39,469 nt of DNA, taken from positions 1-39,469 of the forward strand of contig LOEZ01000032.1 in assembly GCA_001516055.1 (NCBI GenBank). The letters run 5' to 3'. The notes below the pieces were generated by a model. That model worked only from the letters and a program-made list of their open reading frames with translations, ran no database searches and was not told where the DNA came from. The DNA is from Gracilibacter sp. BRH_c7a (GTDB taxonomy: Bacteria > Bacillota > Desulfitobacteriia > Desulfitobacteriales > Syntrophobotulaceae). Positions 1 to 5,697 of the stretch are shown piece after piece (within the stretch, counting starts at the first letter, position 1; each line of letters opens with the position of its first letter). Made by a program: the position numbers and the translations under genes.

Positions 1-440
1 CCAAAATATTTTCCCACATCACTGTACTTCCCTTTAAACCGGATCGCCGCAACTGTCAAGGCCTCAAATTCCTTCAACTCAACTTTGTAGTTCATACTAC
101 CTACCTCCATCTCATTAGGTTGAAGGTAAAGGTCAATTCTTTGAATCAGTTCTTTTTGTTTTTTTATTTGTTGGGTAATTATGTCTTGTTTTTCCGTCAA
201 ATAATATGAGAGATCATCCGGACTATCGCAATGGGCTATGATATCTTTCATCTCCGCAATGGAAAAATCCAAATCTCGCAGTAGTATAACAACCCTTGCC
301 CTTTGAAAATCCTTATCATCATAATACCGATAGTTGTTTTCGGCACGGTAAGACGGCTTGAGAATACCCTCATCGTCGTAATATCTAAGGGTCTTAACAG
401 TTAAACTGGTAATCTTGGAAAATTCACTGATTTTATACAT
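1..440 (-). CDS. MerR-family regulator with GyrI-like effector domain (partial, C-terminus off the left edge)
   Basis: Reading leftward from an ATG at 438-440, the protein begins MYKISEFSKITSLTVKTLRY, the typical MerR winged-helix start (YKI-x-EFS-K, then TVKTLRYYD). A helical linker follows (about residues 75-110, rich in K, Q and E), and then a segment starting near residue 120 (YKVELKEFEALTVAAIRFKG) that resembles the GyrI-like small-molecule binding domain of BmrR/TipA-type regulators. The gene is cut by the window edge after about 146 codons. A GGAGGTGAG ribosome site sits 3-4 bases before the ATG. The family activates promoters with over-long spacers, often for drug efflux or detoxification; the ligand cannot be told here. 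Both domains are recognisable, so the family is well supported. Confidence 0.88.
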   Translation of the reverse strand, partial: MYKISEFSKITSLTVKTLRYYDDEGILKPSYRAENNYRYYDDKDFQRARVVILLRDLDFSIAEMKDIIAHCDSPDDLSYYLTEKQDIITQQIKKQKELIQRIDLYLQPNEMEVGSMNYKVELKEFEALTVAAIRFKGKYSDVGKYF

Positions 441-460
441 GACCTCACCTCCTTGTAAGT

Positions 461-492
461 AGTATAAACCCTCCCTTGCACAGGAAAGTCAA
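461..492 (-). promoter_or_regulatory. MerR-type promoter with 20-base spacer
   Basis: Upstream of the MerR gene, reading leftward, TTGACT (487-492) and TATACT (461-466) are separated by 20 bases. MerR activators act on promoters with such over-long 19-20 base spacers. The spacer holds an imperfect inverted repeat (CTTTCC...GGAGGG), so the gene is probably autoregulated. That the protein binds here is inference. Confidence 0.6.
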
Positions 493-532
493 TAGTTATA
501 TTTCTCTATTTGTTTCTTAGTTCCTGTCGGTG

Positions 533-583
533 AAAACAAAAGCCCCAACAAAGTACAGATATACCCTCTTTATTTGCGGCTTT
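533..583 (-). terminator. possible terminator after the GGDEF/HD-GYP gene
   Basis: Just past the stop codon, reading leftward, AAAGCC and a nearby CAAA can pair with TTTG and GGGCTTT across a large loop, followed by a T-rich run (TTTTGTTTT). The stem has bulges and a loop of about 20 bases, so this is a weak call. Confidence 0.35.
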
Positions 584-585
584 AA

Positions 586-2238
586 TTAACTTTGCATAAC
601 CTTACTAAAAACACCTACAAGATAGGGATCAAATTGTTTCCCAGCCCACTTGTTAATCTCCACAAGCGCATCCGCCCTATTCATCGTTTGTTTATACGGT
701 CTGTCATGGGTCATCACATCATAGGAATCTACGATAGAAACGATTCTTGAGTAAAGAGGAATTTCCTCTCCTCTTAAACCCTGGGGGTAGCCATTGCCGT
801 CCCACCATTCATGATGGGCGAGGATGGCTTCGGAGATATGAGCAAGTTCACCAGAAGACTGTGTAATTCTGTAACCTATCTCTGAGTGCTTCTTCATGAT
901 ATTCCACTCCTCAGCTGTCAAGTTTCCTGGCTTGTTTAATATTTCAACCGGAACGCTGATTTTGCCTATATCATGAAGCATTGCTACCTGAGATAAATCA
1001 ACTATTTCTCTTGCCGACAAGCCAATCTCTCTGCCGATCATACCGACCAGGCTATTCAGCCTCATAACATGTTCCTCGGTTTGATAATCTTTTTCCCAGA
1101 GAAGCTTTTCCAAAAACTCAATAATCGCCATCCTGGTTTTCTTGCTTTCATTGAGTTTGTTGCTATACATTCTGTCTTCAGCTTGTTTGATGATGTCTGC
1201 AATTACTTGGTCTTTAGTGGTAACGACGGATAGACCAAAGGAAATATCCAAAGGAATGGTTTTGGGACGAAATGACTTTAATCCCGCTTTGATTTTTTTG
1301 ATTAACCTTTCAGCTTCATTCAGGTTTATACCCGGCATAATCAGAATGAACTCGTCTCCGCCCCACCGGACAATAATATTTTTATCACCGATGGATGCTT
1401 GCACGGCTTTTACCCCATCAGCCAGCAGTTCATCACCTTTTTGATGTCCAAATGTATCGTTGATCAGCTTTAGACCGTTAAAATCACCCATTCCTAAAAC
1501 GACCGGTAGGGTAAATATTTCATAAAAATCTTCCAGTGTTTGTTCGAAATAGGCACGGCTAAAAGCTCCTGTTAATTTATCATAAACAACTAGTTTCCTG
1601 ATGTTCGCTTCCTTTATTTCCAATTCTTCTCTGATGCTTTGGAAATACATGGCTTGTATAGTTATAAACGCGATTAAACCTATAAGCCCGATTAACAAAT
1701 AGCTTATAGAAGTCGGAATAATCTTCAGGATATGACTCAGGGGGTATATGAGCGAAACAAGAGCCCATAAAAAAAAGGTATAACTTAGCGATATCCGAAT
1801 AGGGCTTTTGGGACTGGGAGCATTAAGACATGTTATCCCGGATTTAACTAGTAAAGCCGCAGTATAGCCAACCGAGGCCAGTAAAACACCATCCGCCGGT
1901 AGGGTGAGGACTGTTAAAATGGAGAAAACCAATACTAGAAGACCTGCACCCATGTTCCAAAACAAATGATTTTTTATGCCGAAAAAAATATTGGTTCCTT
2001 TGAAAATCAACCAATAACCTACGATGGTAGAAGTAAAGTTAATTATCAGGAGGATGGAATATTCTTGGCCTGTCTCAATCATGATAATTCTGGAAAGATA
2101 AGCTATCAGCAATAAGGACAAGGAAAGTATCCATGTTAAGATACAGGACTTTCTTTCAGAGATATACAAATAACCATAGGATATAAGAAGTGCTATAGTT
2201 ACCGAACAACTTGCAATAATCATAGAATTTTGCGCCAC
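586..2238 (-). CDS. membrane-anchored GGDEF + HD-GYP protein (c-di-GMP synthesis and/or breakdown)
   Basis: A 550-residue protein. The first ~200 residues form about six to eight hydrophobic membrane segments. A GGDEF domain follows (about 215-370) with an intact RWGGDEF at 291-297. A C-terminal HD-GYP phosphodiesterase domain (about 385-545) has HDIGK at 422-426, HHEWWDGNGYP at 475-485 and the later IVDSYD. Both catalytic signatures are intact, so it may make and break c-di-GMP. The RxxD inhibitory site expected five residues before GGDEF is absent (GDKN there instead), so classical product inhibition at the I-site is unlikely. I chose the GTG at 2236-2238 because GGAGTGG lies 7 bases upstream. 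A TTG further upstream would fall in the terminator T-run. A c-di-GMP riboswitch lies directly in front, pointing to feedback at the RNA level. Confidence 0.93.
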   Translation of the reverse strand: MAQNSMIIASCSVTIALLISYGYLYISERKSCILTWILSLSLLLIAYLSRIIMIETGQEYSILLIINFTSTIVGYWLIFKGTNIFFGIKNHLFWNMGAGLLVLVFSILTVLTLPADGVLLASVGYTAALLVKSGITCLNAPSPKSPIRISLSYTFFLWALVSLIYPLSHILKIIPTSISYLLIGLIGLIAFITIQAMYFQSIREELEIKEANIRKLVVYDKLTGAFSRAYFEQTLEDFYEIFTLPVVLGMGDFNGLKLINDTFGHQKGDELLADGVKAVQASIGDKNIIVRWGGDEFILIMPGINLNEAERLIKKIKAGLKSFRPKTIPLDISFGLSVVTTKDQVIADIIKQAEDRMYSNKLNESKKTRMAIIEFLEKLLWEKDYQTEEHVMRLNSLVGMIGREIGLSAREIVDLSQVAMLHDIGKISVPVEILNKPGNLTAEEWNIMKKHSEIGYRITQSSGELAHISEAILAHHEWWDGNGYPQGLRGEEIPLYSRIVSIVDSYDVMTHDRPYKQTMNRADALVEINKWAGKQFDPYLVGVFSKVMQS

Positions 2239-2255
2239 AATTAACCCACTCCATA

Positions 2256-2285
2256 ACAAAAATCGCGACTAATAGTAGCCGCGAT
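2256..2285 (-). terminator. intrinsic terminator of the c-di-GMP riboswitch
   Basis: Reading leftward, ATCGCGGCTA...TAGTCGCGAT (2262-2285) forms a 10-bp stem with one G-U pair and a four-base loop, followed by a run of five T (2257-2261). It lies between the riboswitch aptamer and the start codon, as in transcription-control riboswitches. The run of T ends just before the GGAGTGG ribosome site. Confidence 0.85.
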
Positions 2286-2289
2286 AAAC

Positions 2290-2390
2290 TTTCGATTTCT
2301 TACCGGCAACCCGACTATCAATATGCATAAGCACTTAGACTCGTAGTTTTGCGTCCCTGTTTTTCAACAGGTTTGCTATTATCAGCATGA
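2290..2390 (-). promoter_or_regulatory. c-di-GMP-I (GEMM-I) riboswitch aptamer
   Basis: On the minus strand the leader reads GCAAACC (2370-2376), a CCTGTT-GAAA-AACAGG hairpin with a GNRA tetraloop, GACGCAAAAC, then GAGTCTAA, a variable P2 arm, and TAGTCGGGTTGCC. These are the ordered conserved blocks of the GEMM-I class that binds c-di-GMP. Aligned to the Vibrio Vc2 aptamer, the residue equivalent to G20 is G (complement of 2376). The cGAMP-sensing subgroup carries A there, so c-di-GMP is the expected ligand. The A47-type adenine in GCAAA is also kept. A terminator follows directly. Whether ligand turns the gene off or on cannot be read from the sequence with certainty. Confidence 0.92.
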
Positions 2391-2433
2391 ATTTGGATAA
2401 TTAAGTTTTACTCAAATTGACAAATCCTAATTG

Positions 2434-2462
2434 ATTATATAAGAACAAGTAAAATCTGTCAA
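2434..2462 (-). promoter_or_regulatory. sigma-A promoter of the riboswitch-controlled gene
   Basis: Leftward TTGACA (2457-2462), 17 bases, then TATAAT (2434-2439): a perfect consensus promoter. It starts transcription about 50 bases before the GEMM aptamer. Confidence 0.9.
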
Positions 2463-2502
2463 TTAATGTTTATTTTCAGTGTGTTTTTTAAGAAAATATT
2501 CT

Positions 2503-3831
2503 TTACTCTTGCTTATCGCCTGAGACCAGTAAATCAGTTTCTTTAGATATCACAGGTACTTCATGTACATCTTTTAATTTCCTTTGAATTTGCCTAGTTC
2601 TGGCTCCTACAAGGTCTTCGAGCTCTTTATCTGCCTGACGCAGTTTTTCTTGTGTCTTACTTAATACTACGCCAAACTTATCAAACTCTGTTTTTACAGC
2701 ACCTAATACTTTCCATACTTCGCTGGATCTTTTTTCAATGGCCAAAGTTCTGAATCCCATCTGCAGACTGTTTAATAACGCAGCCAGAGTAGTCGGACCA
2801 GTTATGATAATCCTGAAATCTCTCTGAAGAATTTCTATTAATCCTGTTCTTCTAACCACTTCAGCATATAATCCCTCAATCGGTAAAAACAATATCCCGA
2901 AGTCTGTTGTACTTGGCGGTTCCAGATATTTATCTCTGATATCTTTAGCACACTTTTTAATACATATTTCCAGATGTTTAGTCGATTCTTCTATACCTGA
3001 GATGTCAGCCCTATCATAGGCTTCTAATAAATGATGGTATACTTCCAGCGGAAATTTTGAATCGATTGGCATGTATACACTATCTTCGGTACTTTCCTTG
3101 CCTGGAAGCTTGATAGCGAATTCTACGACCTCTCTGGAACCCGGTTTGGTTGAGATATTCTTCTCATATTGATCAGGTGTCAAAATTTGTTCCAAGATGT
3201 TCTCAAGCTGAATCTCGCCTAGGATACCTCTTGTCTTGACATTAGATAAGACTTTCTTTAGATCACCTACTCCGGTGGCCAGGGTCTGCATCTCACCAAG
3301 TCCTTTATATACTTGCTCCAGACGTTCACTTACTAATTTGAAAGATTGTCCGATTCTTTCTTCCAGAGTTTTATGTAGTTTTTCATCAACTGTTTGCCTC
3401 ATTTTTTCTAGCTTTTGACTATTGTCGTCCTGAAGTTCTTTTAGTTTAAGCTCTATGGTTTCTCTCATCTTCCCCAGTCTCTGTTCATTCGATGCAGTTA
3501 AATTTACCAGTTGATTAGAAAAAGTATCCAATTGATTTTTTTGGAAGTGGGCTATTTCGTTCATGCGAAGTAATTGTTGTTGTCCAAAATTACTAAGTGC
3601 TTTATTGAGGTCTTCCCTAGTCTCTCTTGCATTTTTATTTATCTCTTCCCTATTTCTGGTGAAGTCTTGTCTAATTGATTCTTCATTTCTGCCAAGACAA
3701 GATTCGATAAATATTAGTTTATTGATAATATCCTGTTCACTCTTATTACTTCGGCGATTACCTATTCTCAGAACAATAAAGATATTTACTAGAATTAAAA
3801 CAATAATTGCTGCTAGCATTATTTCTATCAA
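2503..3831 (-). CDS. rmuC: DNA recombination protein RmuC family
   Basis: About 442 residues. One N-terminal membrane helix (EIMLAAIIVLILVNIFIVL) is followed by a long charged coiled coil (about residues 35-190, with repeated KMRET/KMRQT and ELQ/EKL patterns), then the conserved RmuC domain (about 200-400), including KTRGILGEIQLENILEQIL, MPIDSKFPLE, FLPIEGLYAEVVRR and GPTTLAALLNSLQMGF. RmuC limits inversions between short inverted repeats in E. coli and its domain is related to the PD-(D/E)XK nuclease fold; the detailed role is poorly defined. The likely start is the TTG at 3829-3831, since GGAGGG lies 7 bases upstream. An earlier in-frame TTG is part of that ribosome site. It is transcribed alone. 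Confidence 0.92.
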   Translation of the reverse strand: MIEIMLAAIIVLILVNIFIVLRIGNRRSNKSEQDIINKLIFIESCLGRNEESIRQDFTRNREEINKNARETREDLNKALSNFGQQQLLRMNEIAHFQKNQLDTFSNQLVNLTASNEQRLGKMRETIELKLKELQDDNSQKLEKMRQTVDEKLHKTLEERIGQSFKLVSERLEQVYKGLGEMQTLATGVGDLKKVLSNVKTRGILGEIQLENILEQILTPDQYEKNISTKPGSREVVEFAIKLPGKESTEDSVYMPIDSKFPLEVYHHLLEAYDRADISGIEESTKHLEICIKKCAKDIRDKYLEPPSTTDFGILFLPIEGLYAEVVRRTGLIEILQRDFRIIITGPTTLAALLNSLQMGFRTLAIEKRSSEVWKVLGAVKTEFDKFGVVLSKTQEKLRQADKELEDLVGARTRQIQRKLKDVHEVPVISKETDLLVSGDKQE

Positions 3832-3888
3832 GTGAATTCCCTCCAATTAATTAACAAAACAACAGTTAAAATTAATATTTTCACTTAT

Positions 3889-3918
3889 ATAATACTATCA
3901 TACCTGAAGGATATCCAA
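3889..3918 (-). promoter_or_regulatory. probable rmuC promoter with overlapping inverted repeat
   Basis: Leftward TTGGAT (3913-3918), 18 bases, TATTAT (3889-3894). The -35 box overlaps an inverted repeat ATATCC-N5-GGATAT at 3911-3927, which could be an operator or chance. Confidence 0.5.
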
Positions 3919-3931
3919 AACGGATATAATC

Positions 3932-3978
3932 CAGAAAATAAAAATAGATTAGCCAGTGCTAACCTGATTAATCTATTT
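3932..3978 (-). terminator. terminator after the 188-residue membrane protein gene
   Basis: AAATAGATTA (3942-3951) pairs perfectly with TAATCTATTT (3969-3978), giving a 10-bp stem. Reading leftward it is followed by a T-rich run (complement of AAAATAAA). It separates the unknown gene at 4042 from rmuC. Confidence 0.75.
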
Positions 3979-4041
3979 CTATTGTTTATTCTACTTTATA
4001 ATTAATCGATTTTCCAATTTTTCAATATAGTGGTTTTATAT

Positions 4042-4608
4042 TCAGTTAACTTTCAAATAATGTCTTTTTGCTTGAAAATAACTCTCTTGAGTTTCCGGTC
4101 TTACTTGAGGCTGAAAGTAGTAATTATTAAGTGGGTCTGTAGATAATTCAGTGTTGGTTGCAGCTTTTGGGAAGATAGATTCATCTCCCAATCTAGCGAT
4201 CGAATTAGCCGTGACTAAACCATAAAGGGCATTGCACACCAAATAAGATAAATTACTAGAGGAATCTTTAGGTCTTAGCTTATTCTTGGGAAGTGCACTT
4301 TGGATTACTGATATTATACCGCCATACGCTGTCCCATAAAAAAAGCCTTTCGTATTGATATTATCTTTTCCTCTTTTAGATATCATTTCTGTCATAAGTA
4401 GACTACCAAACATACTTGATATTAAGGACATTGATATCCCTAATACTGTCCCTGTTTTAGATTGTGCTTGACGTTTTTCCCCGACCCACGTTCCAGCGGA
4501 AGCATCGGTATAGATTCTTTTCGATATATGGTCGGCAGCTAACATCACTATTCCACCAACTATTCCACTGATAACTCCGAGTGTATGTTTATCCTTAATT
4601 TTTCTCAT
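4042..4608 (-). CDS. uncharacterised small membrane protein
   Basis: 188 residues, unrecognised. Visible features: three to four glycine-rich hydrophobic stretches, including LGVISGIVGGIVMLAADHI, VLGISMSLISSMFGSLLMTEMI and GFFYGTAYGGIISVIQSAL, alternating with basic segments, then a polar tail (about 140-188) rich in N, Q, T and P. There is no signal peptide cleavage site, cysteine cluster or known catalytic motif. The ATG at 4606-4608 is preceded by a purine-rich but weak site (GGGAAGAGAG). It stands alone between a terminator on its left and the noncoding RNA candidate on its right, whose strong terminator lies about 190 bases upstream of this start. It is probably a real gene because it is long and has a plausible composition. 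Confidence 0.65.
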   Translation of the reverse strand: MRKIKDKHTLGVISGIVGGIVMLAADHISKRIYTDASAGTWVGEKRQAQSKTGTVLGISMSLISSMFGSLLMTEMISKRGKDNINTKGFFYGTAYGGIISVIQSALPKNKLRPKDSSSNLSYLVCNALYGLVTANSIARLGDESIFPKAATNTELSTDPLNNYYFQPQVRPETQESYFQAKRHYLKVN

Positions 4609-4790
4609 CTATGCTCTCTTCCCTCATTTCTGGATAAATACTAGACCAATTTGTAAATGCTCTATTACATGTATTGTTCGAATAATAGTCAGTTTTTATT
4701 ACACAATTAGATAGTAAAATTTGTGTAAATATTTTAAATATCTATTGAATAATTTCTTTTATGCAATAACGAAAATTATTAATCAATAAT

Positions 4791-4820
4791 AAAGAAAAAC
4801 CTCTCCGTCAAGCGAAGAGG
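4791..4820 (-). terminator. strong terminator of a minus-strand noncoding transcript
   Basis: Leftward CCTCTTCG-CTTGA-CGGAGAGG (4800-4820): an 8-bp stem with one G-U pair and a five-base loop, followed by TTTTTCTTT (4791-4799). No protein gene lies upstream of it on this strand before 5471. Confidence 0.88.
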
Positions 4821-4841
4821 TGATTTTATATGAGTTATTAA

Positions 4842-5109
4842 TCCCGCAGAGTCCCTCTGAAAAACACGACTTAGAAATCTAACAAAGGTCACCTACTTCA
4901 TGATCAAGAGACACGTTACGTTACAAAACCAGTCTTAATAGATTTTTAACTTGCCATGTTCTTAATACTTATCGGATTCTCGAACTATTGAACTCGGATA
5001 GGAAATTTTAACTTAATTATTTGGTCTCAAAACACGTTTACTATGTGGAAATCCATTGTTTCTGAAACCTGAAAAGAGATAGAAACTTAGTTTGATAGAC
5101 TCTGCGGGA
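4842..5109. repeat. 268-base segment closed by a perfect 12-bp inverted repeat
   Basis: TCCCGCAGAGTC (4842-4853) is the exact reverse complement of GACTCTGCGGGA (5098-5109). The arms are far richer in GC than the AT-rich interior. As RNA they would form a long-range closing helix. As DNA they could be terminal repeats of a MITE-like element, but I see no clear target-site duplication at the outer edges. A second copy is not present in this window. Confidence 0.7.
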
Positions 5110-5125
5110 AACTTTTCTAATATTA

Positions 5126-5150
5126 AAAGCCATCCTTAGCGGGTGGCTTT
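5126..5150. terminator. hairpin with short T run, possible internal attenuator
   Basis: AAAGCCATCC (5126-5135) pairs with GGGTGGCTTT (5141-5150). On the minus strand the stem has one mismatch and is followed by TTTTAATATT; on the plus strand the stem is complete with a U-G pair but is followed only by TTTAATCC. It lies about 115 bases into the minus-strand noncoding transcript, so it may attenuate it. Confidence 0.4.
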
Positions 5151-5269
5151 AATCCGGTCGGTCAACATTCAAAAAACTTTTTCTCTGACCCGAGTCGGAT
5201 TATAAACCAGCCTTTGTCAGGGAATATTGCTCAATGTTTAAACCATTATTTATTACATCAACTAATTAT

Positions 5270-5298
5270 AGTATAAATCTGCCTGATTATTCTGTCAA
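5270..5298 (-). promoter_or_regulatory. consensus promoter reading into the noncoding region
   Basis: Leftward TTGACA (5293-5298), exactly 17 bases, TATACT (5270-5275). The nearest protein start downstream on this strand is at 4608, about 650 bases away and beyond a strong terminator. The expected transcription start is near 5263. The 100 bases on the far side (5299-5412) show nothing I recognise. Confidence 0.8.
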
Positions 5299-5412
5299 CC
5301 AAATAGCACTTTGTAAAATATTCCATTCTTCTTGTAAGGCTGCGTTTCATAATCCTGAGCTACAAATCCCCATAGCAGACTTTCACCACTCATAATTGCC
5401 ATGCAGTGTACT

Positions 5413-5453
5413 AAAAAACCTTCTCCAATCATGAACTCATATTGGAGAAGGTT
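5413..5453 (-). terminator. terminator of the feo operon
   Basis: AACCTTCTCCAAT (5417-5429) pairs with ATTGGAGAAGGTT (5441-5453) in a perfect 13-bp stem. Reading leftward a run of six T follows (5413-5418). It lies 18 bases after the stop of the Cys-rich gene. Confidence 0.9.
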
Positions 5454-5470
5454 CAGTGTTATTGCGGTGG

Positions 5471-5662
5471 TTACTTATCAGAGCAATGGGTGCATTGGGA
5501 GAATTCGGAGGATGGAGAGGATAAGGAGGATTCTGAGCAGACGCTGCACCCGCTGCACCCACAACTGTTGACACCTCTTTTTCTGTCTCTGACTATTTTA
5601 TATGTGGCAAGAGAAATAACCGCAACGAGAATAACAACAACAATTAAATCTACTGTGTTCAT
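5471..5662 (-). CDS. FeoB-associated Cys-rich membrane protein
   Basis: 63 residues: one N-terminal membrane helix (VDLIVVVILVAVISLATYKIV), a basic stop (RDRKRG), then a cysteine-rich tail with CGCSGCSVC and CTHCSD. This matches the small FeoB-associated protein family that often takes the place of FeoC in Firmicutes. Its exact job in ferrous iron transport is not established; the cysteines may bind iron. The ATG at 5660-5662 has AAGGTGA five bases upstream. It lies 35 bases after feoB and before the operon terminator, so it is the last gene of feoA-feoB-this gene. Confidence 0.85.
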   Translation of the reverse strand: MNTVDLIVVVILVAVISLATYKIVRDRKRGVNSCGCSGCSVCSESSLSSPSSEFSQCTHCSDK

Positions 5663-5697
5663 CAAATCACCTTCATCTTTTTACTATTGATTTAGTC

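Larger units (their letters stand above)
4791..5263 (-). ncRNA. candidate structured noncoding RNA of about 470 nt
   Basis: Between a consensus minus-strand promoter (5270-5298) and a strong terminator (4791-4820) there is no reading frame longer than a few codons. The block contains a proximal part with alternative pairings: CTGAC/GTCAG, or GGTC/GACC together with AATCCG/CGGATT. Next comes a hairpin AAAGCC...GGCTTT (5126-5150) with a short T run, then a 268-base domain closed by a perfect 12-bp helix (4842-4853 with 5098-5109). It does not show the signature blocks of tmRNA, 6S RNA, SRP RNA, RNase P RNA or T-box leaders as I know them. Alternatives: a very long leader of the 4042-4608 gene, or a short inverted-repeat mobile element lying inside a transcribed region. 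Transcription is inferred from signals only. Confidence 0.45.

Noticed and set aside
2256-2259. TTG at 2257-2259 as the start of the GGDEF/HD-GYP protein
   Set aside because: It lies in the T run of the riboswitch terminator, and a GTG seven bases after GGAGTGG fits better.
3911-3927. LexA/SOS box in front of rmuC
   Set aside because: The ATATCC-N5-GGATAT repeat does not resemble the Gram-positive LexA consensus (CGAAC-N4-GTTCG type).
4842-5109. Retron, tmRNA, 6S, SRP or RNase P RNA
   Set aside because: No reverse transcriptase gene is nearby, and the conserved blocks of those RNAs (for example the tRNA-like ends of tmRNA, or the GGAAGG-type tetraloop region of SRP RNA) are not present on either strand.
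4600-5300. T-box leader for a downstream gene
   Set aside because: The conserved T-box block (AGGGTGGTACCGCG-like) is missing, and no aminoacyl-tRNA synthetase or amino-acid gene follows. A GGGTGGC string at 5141 is part of a simple hairpin.
5442-5690. An 82-codon open frame on the plus strand
   Set aside because: It is antisense to the FeoB-associated Cys-rich gene and begins inside that operon's terminator stem.
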